This document shows positions 10,746 to 20,326 of a stretch of 64,000 nt of DNA, in pieces. The position numbers and the translations under genes are program-made. The DNA lies in contig JAOMJV010000002.1 in NCBI GenBank assembly GCA_028351415.1, positions 34,410 to 98,409 on the forward strand. The letters run 5' to 3'. This DNA is from Candidatus Nitrosopumilus sp. Lineage in GTDB: Archaea > Thermoproteota > Nitrososphaeria > Nitrososphaerales > Nitrosopumilaceae. The first letter of the stretch is position 1, and every line of letters starts with the position of its first letter. Below the pieces are notes generated by a model, which saw nothing but the letters and a program-made list of their open reading frames with translations, made no database searches and had not been told where the DNA came from.

Positions 10746-11144
10746 ATGTCTTCTCCACAAATGCCCCCATGGCTTCAAGAACAAATTATGAAATTACAGC
10801 AATCTCAACAAAATTTACAATCTATTGTTACTCAAAGACAACACCTTGAAATGGAAAAAGCAGAAACTGAAAAAGCACTTGAAGAACTAAAGAAAGTTGC
10901 TGACGATGATTCTGTCTTTAAACAAGCTGGAACTGTTTTAATTAAATCTAATAAAAAAACACTAGTTGATGAATTAGAGGAAAAAGTTGAATTGGCTAAA
11001 ACTAGATCAACTGTTCTTGAGAAACAAGAAACCCGTGTAAAAGAATCTCTTAAAGAACAAGAAGCAAAAATTACCGAAATGATGAAAAGTGGCGCTACAC
11101 CTCCTCCACCTGCAACAACAACACCCGATAATCCTAGAAAATAA
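10746..11144 (+). CDS. pfdB: Prefoldin beta subunit
   Basis: Coiled coil with LQSIVTQRQHLEMEKAETEKALEELKKV core. Confidence 0.9.
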   Translation: MSSPQMPPWLQEQIMKLQQSQQNLQSIVTQRQHLEMEKAETEKALEELKKVADDDSVFKQAGTVLIKSNKKTLVDELEEKVELAKTRSTVLEKQETRVKESLKEQEAKITEMMKSGATPPPPATTTPDNPRK

Positions 11145-11188
11145 TTTCTCTAGATTATTTCATATAAGATATTAGTAATTAATTACAA

Positions 11189-11878
11189 ATGGTATTTGTG
11201 AAATTAGACCATCTTCGAATTATTGTAGATGAACGAGAACGAAAAAGTGGAATTCCTGATTTACTGAAATCTATTGGTATGGGGGTTGAAATGAAAACAC
11301 TCCCTATCGGTGATTATATTGTTGCACCTGAAACTATTGTCGAAAGAAAAAGTATCAAAGATTTAATGGCCTCTGTTTTTGATGGACGACTTTATGATCA
11401 ATGTACTAGACTCAAAGAAAATTTTGAACATCCTATTGTTTTGGTTGAAGGTAACGTTGATGAAATTGAAGAAATTACTGATAACCCTCTAGTTTTCTAT
11501 GGGGCCCTCTCTAGAGTTACACTTGAATTTAAAATTCCTATAATTCCTACACCCAGTGCATCTCATACTGCTAAATTATTGGTTGCACTCTGTTCTAAAA
11601 AAGATGGTCCTAAAGGACCTTATTTGAAAAAAATTAAAAAATCATCTAATTTGGAAACTCAGCAATTATCTACACTTTGCAGTTTGCCTGGAATCGGTGA
11701 AAAATTTGCAGTTAGGATGCTTGAGAAATTTGGTACTCCATTGAAAGTTTTTAGTGCAACAACTTCTGAATTGGCAAAAGTTGAAGGGTTGGGTGAATCT
11801 CGTGCAAAAAAAATTAAAAATATGTTAACTACTAAAAATAAACTTCAGAAAGAAAGTAATCAAAAGACACTAACATAA
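11189..11878 (+). CDS. ERCC4/XPF-family structure-specific nuclease with HhH
   Basis: IIVDERERKSGIPDLLKSIG...GDYIVAPETIVERKSIKDL; HhH LCSLPGIGEKFAVRMLEKFG. Confidence 0.92.
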   Translation: MVFVKLDHLRIIVDERERKSGIPDLLKSIGMGVEMKTLPIGDYIVAPETIVERKSIKDLMASVFDGRLYDQCTRLKENFEHPIVLVEGNVDEIEEITDNPLVFYGALSRVTLEFKIPIIPTPSASHTAKLLVALCSKKDGPKGPYLKKIKKSSNLETQQLSTLCSLPGIGEKFAVRMLEKFGTPLKVFSATTSELAKVEGLGESRAKKIKNMLTTKNKLQKESNQKTLT

Positions 11879-11930
11879 CTATCACTACCATTTCAAGAAT
11901 TTTTATAGTATCCCTCTTTTAACCAAATTT

Positions 11931-12749
11931 ATGGATAATCGTGTTAATATTGCAGTAATAGTTGGGGTTGTATTTGTTTTAGCCTTTGCTGTAACTTTAA
12001 CTCAAAGTGATAATCAGGTTGAATCTCAAATTAATGAAGATGATATTCCTGAAGAATTAATTTATGAATGGCTGAAAAAATATGATCCTTCTGAACAAAC
12101 CATCTCTGTTTCAGGTACTGCTACAGCCTCATCAAGCCCTGATACTTTGATTATTGTACTGGGAGTTGAATCTGTAGCCAAAACTGCTAATGAATCCCTA
12201 TCTGAAAACTCCAATTCATTAAATTCTGTAATCTCTTCCCTATCTGATTCTGGAATTTCTAAAGACGATATACAAACATCAAATTTTTCGATTTATCCAT
12301 TATACGATAACATAGAAGATTCCAATGGAAATTGGCAACAAATTGTAAATGGATATCGAGTTTCAAATATTTTGTCAATTCAAACGGAAAAAATTGATTC
12401 TGCTGGTGATATTATTGATGTAGCTGTTTCTTCTGGAGCTAATCGCGTTAATGATGTTTCTTTTCAATTATCTGATAATAAATTAGAAAAAATTAGTGAT
12501 GACTTGATTGCTGATGCAATAAATGATGCAACTCAAAAAGCAGAAAAAGCACTTGTTCCATTAAAACAAAAAATTGTTGGAGTAAAATCTGTAGTAATTC
12601 ATGATAATGTAGTTCCTTACTATGATAGTCCAATGAGAGCATCCTTTGATGGATTTGCAGAATCATCGATGAAATCTGCACCAATTATGTCTGGTGATGA
12701 AGAGATCACAACTAATGTTAGTATTGTATTTTATATCTCACCGCAATAA
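11931..12749 (+). CDS. SIMPL-domain (DUF541) secreted protein
   Basis: N-terminal hydrophobic segment; ISVSGTATASSSPDTLIIVLGVES...ISPQ. Confidence 0.82.
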   Translation: MDNRVNIAVIVGVVFVLAFAVTLTQSDNQVESQINEDDIPEELIYEWLKKYDPSEQTISVSGTATASSSPDTLIIVLGVESVAKTANESLSENSNSLNSVISSLSDSGISKDDIQTSNFSIYPLYDNIEDSNGNWQQIVNGYRVSNILSIQTEKIDSAGDIIDVAVSSGANRVNDVSFQLSDNKLEKISDDLIADAINDATQKAEKALVPLKQKIVGVKSVVIHDNVVPYYDSPMRASFDGFAESSMKSAPIMSGDEEITTNVSIVFYISPQ

Positions 12750-12760
12750 TTTTTTTATAA

Positions 12761-13240
12761 TTATTTTTTAATCAGTTTTCTTTTCAATGCAGTTCCACAA
12801 ATAGAGCATTCTTTTCCACCTTGATAACTTGCTTTACATCCTGGACAGTAGTGGATCCATTTTCCTACGTCCTTAATTCCTTTTGTCATGATTGGTACAA
12901 TAATCAATCCTATGTTTTTGGCAACATTGGAAATTGCAAAATCATCTGTGATGATTTGACCTTTTGTTTCTATCCCTAATGCAATAATCGAAATATCTTG
13001 TTTTGATAATTGTGGAAAATCTCCTGTTTCTTTTGCTGATTTAATTGCATTTTGTGTATGTTGCTCATCTGGTTCTCTAATTTTCAGCCTGTTTGTTTCA
13101 AGTAATGTTCCAAGTGCATCATGATTTTTCTTAATGTGTTGTATTTCCTCATAAACCAGAGTTGTTGTGTAGCATTCTTCAGATGATCTAAATGGAACTC
13201 CTGCATAAAATGCACTAGCATCTAAAATTCTAAAATCCAA
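12761..13240 (-). CDS. nob1: Nob1-like endoribonuclease (PIN + zinc ribbon)
   Basis: ILDASAFYAGVP, D...TDDFAISNVA, CPGCKASYQGGKECSICG. Confidence 0.9.
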   Translation of the reverse strand: MDFRILDASAFYAGVPFRSSEECYTTTLVYEEIQHIKKNHDALGTLLETNRLKIREPDEQHTQNAIKSAKETGDFPQLSKQDISIIALGIETKGQIITDDFAISNVAKNIGLIIVPIMTKGIKDVGKWIHYCPGCKASYQGGKECSICGTALKRKLIKK

Positions 13241-14045
13241 GTTTGCTCATTTGTCTTAATCCTCTTTTTTTCAATCTAATGAAGACTGCTGGACTTTTGT
13301 ATTTTTTAATAATTATTGATTCTTCATACCCTACAGATTTTACAACTTGTGCATCTATTGCTATGTTACAATCTTGAGAAGAGATGACTTCAATTTTTTC
13401 ATCTGGAACAACTAATGATGGTAATCTGTAAACTGGTGCAACTGGTGTGATAATTAAAACATCTAAACTTTCGTGTAATATTGGACCTCCTAATGAAAAT
13501 GAATGACCTGTTGATCCACTTGGTGTTGCAATGATCACTCCATCCATTTTTTGTTTTACTGTATCATTTTGAAATTTAATTTCAATTTCTGCAGTTTTAG
13601 TTAAGTTTGCTCTACTGATGTAAATTTCATTTAATGCTGGTGGAAATTCTTTTCCTCCACATAATGCTGTCACTCTAGTTCTTTTATCTAGAAAAAACTT
13701 ATCCTCTAAAATATCTTTTATTGCTTCATCAATTTCCTCAATTGTAATTTCTGCTAAAATGCCTCTGTTGCCTCCAACATTAATTGTTAAAATTGGTGTT
13801 TCATTTTCTAAATTTCGGAAAACTCTAAGTGTTGTTCCATCTCCTCCTAATGTAATTACTAAATCTAATTGCACATTTTTTATCTCTTCAAGTGTTTCCA
13901 TTTGTTTTGCACCTTCTACACTAACTGGTGAAATTGTGTATACTGTTGCTTTTGTTGCCAGTAATTTTTTAGCAACATCTCTTGCTGCACTTTCTGAATC
14001 TTTATTTCCAACTTTACTTACGATGGCAACATTTTCTAGTTTCAA
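13230..14045 (-). CDS. nadK: NAD kinase
   Basis: LVITLGGDGTTLRVFRNL, NVGGNRGILAEI, IATPSGSTGHSFSLGGPI. Confidence 0.92.
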   Translation of the reverse strand: MKLENVAIVSKVGNKDSESAARDVAKKLLATKATVYTISPVSVEGAKQMETLEEIKNVQLDLVITLGGDGTTLRVFRNLENETPILTINVGGNRGILAEITIEEIDEAIKDILEDKFFLDKRTRVTALCGGKEFPPALNEIYISRANLTKTAEIEIKFQNDTVKQKMDGVIIATPSGSTGHSFSLGGPILHESLDVLIITPVAPVYRLPSLVVPDEKIEVISSQDCNIAIDAQVVKSVGYEESIIIKKYKSPAVFIRLKKRGLRQMSKLGF

Positions 14046-14135
14046 GTATGCTTCTTTGAATTATGTTTACATAAAAATGATATTTTTCGGCTCATTTGTA
14101 AACAGAAATAAGTATGAGTAGGCAGTCATTGTATT

Positions 14136-14981
14136 ATGAGCTACGCACATCCTGAAGTTTTAGTCGATACTGAATGGTTATCCCAAAATCCTCCTAATGA
14201 AAATAGAAAATTAGTTGAAGTTGATTATGATCCTGTTAATGGATATCAAAAAGGTCACATCAATGGTGCAAGTTTGATTTGGTGGAAACGCGATATCAAT
14301 GATCCTGTAACTCGAGATATAATTAGTAAAAAAGAATTTGAGGCGCTAATGTCTAAAAATGGAATTACTGCTGATACTGAAGTTATTCTTTATGGTGATT
14401 TTAATAACTGGTTTGCAGCTTTTGTTTTCTGGGTTTTTAAAATTTATGGACATGAAAATTTAAAAATTATGGATGGTGGAAGAAAAAAATGGGAATTAGA
14501 AAATCGTGATTACACAATTGATGAACCACAAATTTCACCAACACAATACATTGCACAACCACCTGATGAGGGCTTACGTGCATATCTGTCTGATGTAAGT
14601 AGAGGAATTGGAAAAGAGGACACTGTTATGGTTGATGTAAGATCTCCTGCAGAATTTTCTGGAAAAATTACAGCTCCTCCTGAATACCCAATGGAACATG
14701 CACAAAGAGGTGGACACATTCCTGATGCAAATAATATTCCATGGGCAACTGCAATCAATGATGCTGATGGTACATTCAAAGGAGTTGAAGAGTTAAAACA
14801 AAATTATGTGCCAAAAGGTGTAACTCCAGATAAGGACGTAATTTGCTATTGTAGAATTGGTGAGCGTTCATCACACAGTTGGTTTGTTTTGAAATACCTA
14901 CTTGGATATCCCAAGGTTAGAAACTATGATGGTTCCTGGACTGAGTGGGGTAACATGATTGGAAACCCTGTGGAAAAATAA
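14136..14981 (+). CDS. Sulfurtransferase (tandem rhodanese)
   Basis: Two rhodanese domains; active-site loop CYCRIGERSSHSWFVLKYLLGYPKVRNYDGSWTEW. Confidence 0.9.
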   Translation: MSYAHPEVLVDTEWLSQNPPNENRKLVEVDYDPVNGYQKGHINGASLIWWKRDINDPVTRDIISKKEFEALMSKNGITADTEVILYGDFNNWFAAFVFWVFKIYGHENLKIMDGGRKKWELENRDYTIDEPQISPTQYIAQPPDEGLRAYLSDVSRGIGKEDTVMVDVRSPAEFSGKITAPPEYPMEHAQRGGHIPDANNIPWATAINDADGTFKGVEELKQNYVPKGVTPDKDVICYCRIGERSSHSWFVLKYLLGYPKVRNYDGSWTEWGNMIGNPVEK

Positions 14982-15294
14982 ATTGCTTTTAGACCTTCCA
15001 ATCCTTGAGAAAGGCTCTTTCTATTTTATCAAGGATGCTGACACTGATCTAATACTTGAGGATAAAACTAAACGTGGACTTGAAATTAAGGAAACATCTG
15101 TTGATGAAAAATTACAGGTCAAATCTGATAAAGGCATGATTCATGACATGGATGGAATTGGACATTGGGTTCCGATTCGTTGGTATTTTTCTAAAGATGC
15201 CTATGATTTACCTGCCGTTTTAATTCATGCAAATGCTATGGATAAGAAATATACTGAATTACGAGAACTTACTTGTCCTCAAGATGAAGACTAA
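14959..15294 (+). CDS. Conserved hypothetical protein
   Basis: ORF between rhodanese and ferredoxin genes; TTG at 14983 is an alternative start. Confidence 0.6.
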   Translation: METLWKNKLLLDLPILEKGSFYFIKDADTDLILEDKTKRGLEIKETSVDEKLQVKSDKGMIHDMDGIGHWVPIRWYFSKDAYDLPAVLIHANAMDKKYTELRELTCPQDED

Positions 15295-15330
15295 TAACCT
15301 TTTTAACTAAATTCTAATTACAAAAAATAG

Positions 15331-16278
15331 ATGTCATTACTTTTAAAAGATCGCGTCTGGACAATGGAGGACTCCCATGCAAAACGTGGTGTCTATCCGT
15401 TACACGGTTTTAAACTTGGATTATATCGATTACCTATTACACTTGAAGATCCCGTAGAACTAAAATCAATTCATGATGGTTTGAAAAAAGCATTTGAAAT
15501 GGACATGTATGCTGATAGAATTTACGCTACATATCGTTGGAAAGAACAAAACATGGATGATCCTGATGCAAAAGGATACGAGGAAGTTAATTTGTCAGTA
15601 ACTGTAGAAATTGTAACTGGCGAAGTTGTTGATATTATTTATCAAGTATTTCCAATTGAGAAATTTGGTGATCCTAATTGGGTTAAAGACTATAGAAAGA
15701 AAGCAGACCATTTTGCAAAAATGGTAATTGATACTATTTTACGTAATACTATTTTGGCAGATAAGATGATTTCACATCTTGCAAAATCTGAAAAGATTCC
15801 TGAACTTGCAGCTATTCAAAGACTTGAAGAGTTAACACCTTTGGCTAAAATTGTTCTTGGTGCTAAACCAAAACCTGTTGAAGCTACTGATGATGAGGAA
15901 GAAGAAGATGACGGTTCAATTGAAATTCCAGACGGGGCAAAACCTGGACCAATCGACGTTGATTATAAATCAAAAATTAAACCTTCTGCTGTATACGAAG
16001 CTCCTGAACATACTATCAAAACTTGGGGTCGTAAAGGTACTAGTAATGGTATCATGGGTGTTTGGGGAGAATTTGTTTCAGTAGATTATGATATTTGTAT
16101 AGCTGATGGTGGGTGTCTTGAGGCTTGTCCAGTTGGAGTCTATGAGTGGTTTGACACTCCTGGAAACCCTGCTTCTGAACAAAAACCGTTAATGTCAAAA
16201 GAACCTGATTGTATTTTCTGTCTTGCATGTGAGAATGTTTGTCCTCCACAGGCAATCAAAATCTACGAAGCAAAATAA
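15331..16278 (+). CDS. Ferredoxin-domain protein with large N-terminal domain and acidic linker
   Basis: C-terminal CIADGGCLEACPVGVYEW / CIFCLACENVCPPQAIKI; linker EATDDEEEEDDGS. Confidence 0.85.
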   Translation: MSLLLKDRVWTMEDSHAKRGVYPLHGFKLGLYRLPITLEDPVELKSIHDGLKKAFEMDMYADRIYATYRWKEQNMDDPDAKGYEEVNLSVTVEIVTGEVVDIIYQVFPIEKFGDPNWVKDYRKKADHFAKMVIDTILRNTILADKMISHLAKSEKIPELAAIQRLEELTPLAKIVLGAKPKPVEATDDEEEEDDGSIEIPDGAKPGPIDVDYKSKIKPSAVYEAPEHTIKTWGRKGTSNGIMGVWGEFVSVDYDICIADGGCLEACPVGVYEWFDTPGNPASEQKPLMSKEPDCIFCLACENVCPPQAIKIYEAK

Positions 16279-16317
16279 TTGCATTTCTTGCAACTATAAA
16301 TATCGACTATTGCTTTT

Positions 16318-18396
16318 GTGCAGCTAAAGATGGCTGGAAATCCTTTTACTCAATTAGTATTTGATTTATTCATTATTTGTGCAATTTTGATTACTGCGTA
16401 CACTTGCAATTTCTACTATCTTGTATTTCTTGCTAACAAAAGGAATCGTATTTTGCCAACTGTTGATTTAGGAACTCCTTCAGTTACAATTCAACTTCCG
16501 ATATACAATGAAAAATATGTTGCAAAACGACTAGTTGATTCTGTTTGCAATTTGGATTATCCTAAAGATCAAATGAATATTATGGTTTTAGATGACTCTG
16601 ATGATGACACTGTTGATTTACTAGAAAAAACTGTGAAATATTATAAAACTCAGGGATTTCAAATTGAGCATATACGACGTGGAACAAGAAAAGGGTACAA
16701 AGCTGGTGCTCTAAAACATGCAATGCAAATAACTGATTCTGAATTTGTAGCAATATTTGACGCTGATTTTATTCCGCCAACCTGGTTCCTTAAACGAGCA
16801 ATTCCACATTTTTCAAAACCAAATATTGGTTTGATTCAATGTCGTTGGGGTCATGTCAATGAAAATTATTCTACTATTACACAAGTACAGGCACTTAGCA
16901 TTGATTTTCATATGCTTATTGAACAAAAAGCAAAAAGTGATTCTCACCTGTTTATGAATTTTAATGGTACTGCTGGAATTTGGAAACGTGATTGTATTGA
17001 AGATGCTGGGGGTTGGCACACTGCAACTCTCGTTGAGGATCTTGATCTAAGTTATAGGGCACAAATCAAAGGATGGAAATGCGTCTTTTTACCTGACATT
17101 GTAGTCGATGCTGAACTTCCTGCTCAAATGAATGCTGCAAAAAGACAACAATTCCGTTGGGCAAAAGGATCTATCCAATGTGCAACAAAATTACTTTTAG
17201 ATATTAGTGTACAACGCAAAATCTCTGTTGAAACAAAAATTCAAGCTTTCATTCAACTGACCCGTCATATTGTTTATCCGTTAATTTTGATACAATTTTT
17301 AGCTATGCCGATTCTTTTGGCAGGTCAGGTCAATCTTTATGTTGTTAGTTTCCTACCTGCGATTACATTTGCAACATATCTTGCAATGGGGCCTGGTGCA
17401 TATGTTCTGATTATACGAAACATGTATGGTAAAACGTGGAAGTCTAAAGCTAAGCTGTTGCCTGCATTATTAGTTTACAATGCCGGAATGTCTGTAAATA
17501 ACACTGTTGCCGTATTTGATGCACTATTTGGCAGGAAAAATGAATTTCTTAGAACTCCAAAATATGGTATAATCAATAAAGAAGACGATTGGAAAGGCAA
17601 GGCGTATAATTTACCTTTTACACAAACTACGCTTTTAGAACTCTTTTTTGGAGTTTATGGAACGCTTGCAATTTTTATTTCAATTTTTTCTAATAATCCT
17701 GTCTTTGTACCTATTATTGCAATTCAAACTATTGGATTTTTCTATATTGCTTACATGGGCCTATCGCATACTCAATTTAAAAGAAATAAATCAAGTAAAC
17801 AACGTAAAATGACGAAGAAAGAAAAAATGGCAAATACTGTTTACAAATTATCTATGGTCGGAGTTTTAGCTTTAATTATTTTTGGAGGGGTTATGGCTAT
17901 CAATGGATATAATTCTGATATCTACCCTTTGGATAGGGTACGAGGACATTTTGATGGTGTTATAGGATCATCTGATCCTGACACTATTCGTACACATCTA
18001 ATTGCAATTCAGCTAGATTTGGAACCTTTGATTGAGAAATTACCTGAAACTATCGATGCTGATAATAACATTATTTCCAAAAATCCAGTTTGGGTTTTTC
18101 CAACCGAGTCCACTAATTTCATTAGAATTCATAATGACGTAACTTCCATGCTTCAAAGTATTGAAAATATATCTACTGTGTCCCAAGATAACGCTGCATA
18201 TCATACAGGAATGTTGGATGTTAACAACAGAGCCGATATTTTACGAACTAACATTATGGATGCGACTCCGTACATGTATGTGAGCATTACAAATGTATTT
18301 TCTAGTATAATCTGGATTGCTGTTATTGTTGGAATCTTTGCTGCATTAAAACGAAAGAGAACACAACTTAAAGAATCTGACGTAATTGGTGCTTAG
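16318..18396 (+). CDS. Family 2 glycosyltransferase, membrane-bound (cellulose synthase-like)
   Basis: VTIQLPIYNEKYVAKRLVDSV, LDDSDDDT, DADFIPP, QQFRWAKGS plus multiple TM. Confidence 0.9.
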   Translation: MQLKMAGNPFTQLVFDLFIICAILITAYTCNFYYLVFLANKRNRILPTVDLGTPSVTIQLPIYNEKYVAKRLVDSVCNLDYPKDQMNIMVLDDSDDDTVDLLEKTVKYYKTQGFQIEHIRRGTRKGYKAGALKHAMQITDSEFVAIFDADFIPPTWFLKRAIPHFSKPNIGLIQCRWGHVNENYSTITQVQALSIDFHMLIEQKAKSDSHLFMNFNGTAGIWKRDCIEDAGGWHTATLVEDLDLSYRAQIKGWKCVFLPDIVVDAELPAQMNAAKRQQFRWAKGSIQCATKLLLDISVQRKISVETKIQAFIQLTRHIVYPLILIQFLAMPILLAGQVNLYVVSFLPAITFATYLAMGPGAYVLIIRNMYGKTWKSKAKLLPALLVYNAGMSVNNTVAVFDALFGRKNEFLRTPKYGIINKEDDWKGKAYNLPFTQTTLLELFFGVYGTLAIFISIFSNNPVFVPIIAIQTIGFFYIAYMGLSHTQFKRNKSSKQRKMTKKEKMANTVYKLSMVGVLALIIFGGVMAINGYNSDIYPLDRVRGHFDGVIGSSDPDTIRTHLIAIQLDLEPLIEKLPETIDADNNIISKNPVWVFPTESTNFIRIHNDVTSMLQSIENISTVSQDNAAYHTGMLDVNNRADILRTNIMDATPYMYVSITNVFSSIIWIAVIVGIFAALKRKRTQLKESDVIGA

Positions 18397-19898
18397 GAAA
18401 TATTTAGATCATTTCTAATCTCATCTACTGCTCTAATCCCATAGATGTCTCTTACCTGTTGAATTCTAACTGATTCTTTTAACATGTCTCTTCCAATGGC
18501 ATTTGTTAGAATTGAGTATACGTCACTAAACCTGATCTCCCATTTGTCTGCACAATCTAAAATTTTACTTACTGCCCATTGTCTAACTTCATGCGGCAGA
18601 GGTATTTTTTCACCTGATTCAATTGATATTTTATCAAACAGGTTTACAATTTCTGATGTCATAGTTGCCATTTTTTCAAGATCTTTTGTTTCGCCATATT
18701 TTGATTCTGTATTCATTCTGATGTTTGATTGATATTCTGATAGTTTTAGTAATGCCATCATTTCTTTTGATGAATCACTAGAAGCTTTGTTTGTAACATT
18801 TCTAACTGATTGTATTTCTTGAAATAGTTTTTCAGATTTTTTGTGAAATTCTGCAGTAGACTCATCTTGTCTTTTTAGAGTATCTGATACTGAAACAATT
18901 TTTTGCTCAATGTTATCTGTTTTACCGTATACATTGGATTTGAAATTTGAGAAATCCTCTTGAACTAATTTTAGATTTTCTCCTACAAATGCTGTGGAGT
19001 CTGCTCTTTGTGATAACGATCCAATTTCTGTCTCGATTTTATCTATTTTACCTCCTAATTCTTTAATTGATTCTAGACTAATGTTGTCACTGGATTTTGT
19101 ACTTGCTGAGACTGTTTCAAATTCTTGTTTTAGGCCCTCAATTACTCCTCCTAGCGAGTCAATTTTTGATGCTTTTGCTGATACTGTATCTATTGTAATT
19201 TTGATTGCTTCTAATTCTGCGTTAAGACTTGATGTTGCAGCAATACCCTCAATTATTTTTTCAAACTCTTGTTTCAAACTCTCAACTACTTGTGTTCCTG
19301 TGCTGAGATTTTCTGTTTTACCTGAAATTTCTTCAATACTTTCTTTTAATTTATTCATCTCAGAACTAATTTCTGAAAATGAATTAGCTTTTCCAGACAC
19401 TTCTCTTAGATCATCTCTTACCTCATCAATTCTTTGAGCAATTTTTATGATCATCTGGGAATTGTTTGTAATGGAATTCATACTCTCTTCCACTTTTTGA
19501 GATATTTCTAGAGGTTTTGATGTTTTTTGTATCTCTGCAATTTGTTTTAATTCATTTTCAAGTTTTTCAGTTTGATTGTTGATTTTATCAATTAGATTGG
19601 ATTGTGTTCTGACTTGGTTTAACCCTGCATACAATTTCTGTGTGTCCTCTTCTATGCTGTTGATTTGTTTTGACTGTTTTTGAATATGTTCTAATGTTGA
19701 TGTTAGTGTATCTATCATCCCCTTCATTGATACTAGGACTTTTTGATTTTCCCCAAAAATCTTTGACATGACTTTAATTTCTTTTTGTAATGCTTTATTG
19801 GAATCTGAAACTGATGCTACTTTCTTTAAAATAACTGATGGATTTGGCTGTTTTTTTATTGGTTTGACACTCTTTTTCTTTATTGATTTAGATACCAT
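18393..19898 (-). CDS. Long coiled-coil protein with conserved C-terminal helical domain
   Basis: 501 aa heptad-rich; C-term WAVSKILDCADKWEIRFSDVYSILTNAIGRDML. Confidence 0.7.
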   Translation of the reverse strand: MVSKSIKKKSVKPIKKQPNPSVILKKVASVSDSNKALQKEIKVMSKIFGENQKVLVSMKGMIDTLTSTLEHIQKQSKQINSIEEDTQKLYAGLNQVRTQSNLIDKINNQTEKLENELKQIAEIQKTSKPLEISQKVEESMNSITNNSQMIIKIAQRIDEVRDDLREVSGKANSFSEISSEMNKLKESIEEISGKTENLSTGTQVVESLKQEFEKIIEGIAATSSLNAELEAIKITIDTVSAKASKIDSLGGVIEGLKQEFETVSASTKSSDNISLESIKELGGKIDKIETEIGSLSQRADSTAFVGENLKLVQEDFSNFKSNVYGKTDNIEQKIVSVSDTLKRQDESTAEFHKKSEKLFQEIQSVRNVTNKASSDSSKEMMALLKLSEYQSNIRMNTESKYGETKDLEKMATMTSEIVNLFDKISIESGEKIPLPHEVRQWAVSKILDCADKWEIRFSDVYSILTNAIGRDMLKESVRIQQVRDIYGIRAVDEIRNDLNIS

Positions 19899-19960
19899 CT
19901 TACTTGAATTAAGAAACTAATAATAAAAAAAGTTAGGTGTAAAATAAAAAATGTAAAGAG

Positions 19961-20068
19961 TCACTTGTTTACAACTTCTGGTTCATGAAGTAGTTCATGA
20001 AATGTCTTCTCAGCCAGACCTGTTGTTGTTTCTATGAATCCTCTTGGACAATATTCGCATTGAATCAT
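19961..20068 (-). CDS. 35-aa zinc-finger-like microprotein
   Basis: MIQCEYCPRGFIETTTGLAEKTFHELLHEPEVVNK; C-X2-C-X16-H-X3-H; below ORF-track cutoff. Confidence 0.55.
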   Translation of the reverse strand: MIQCEYCPRGFIETTTGLAEKTFHELLHEPEVVNK

Positions 20069-20070
20069 AT

Positions 20071-20091
20071 AGTACTGTACGGTACCGTACT
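20071..20091. promoter_or_regulatory. (GTACN)x4 palindromic element, candidate operator
   Basis: aGTACtGTACgGTACcGTACt with perfect 14-bp palindrome gtacggtaccgtac; 2 bp upstream of the 20068 start codon. Confidence 0.45.
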
Positions 20092-20326
20092 ATTAATGAT
20101 TAGGTTATCATGATGTAACCATAAATGCAGTCAGTTACCCCAGGTCATATCTCTTCATTTGAATCAGCTGACCTACTCATCACTCTGCAATTAGACTGAG
20201 ATTATTACGCATAAAGAAGTTTCAAACTGATAATCATTTGATCATCTTTTTTTGAATATTTTTACTAATTTTATTTTTAAATTCATGTTGCGTAATCATT
20301 TTTAATGAAAATTGTTAATCAATTGT

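Noticed and set aside
18994-19437. 147-aa plus-strand ORF
   Set aside because: Antisense to the coiled-coil gene 18393-19898; repetitive Ser/Ile composition typical of shadow ORFs.
20312-20326. TTG 20312 as start of the antiporter
   Set aside because: ATG at 20327 gives a cleaner N-terminus; the TTG is probably an ORF-caller extension.
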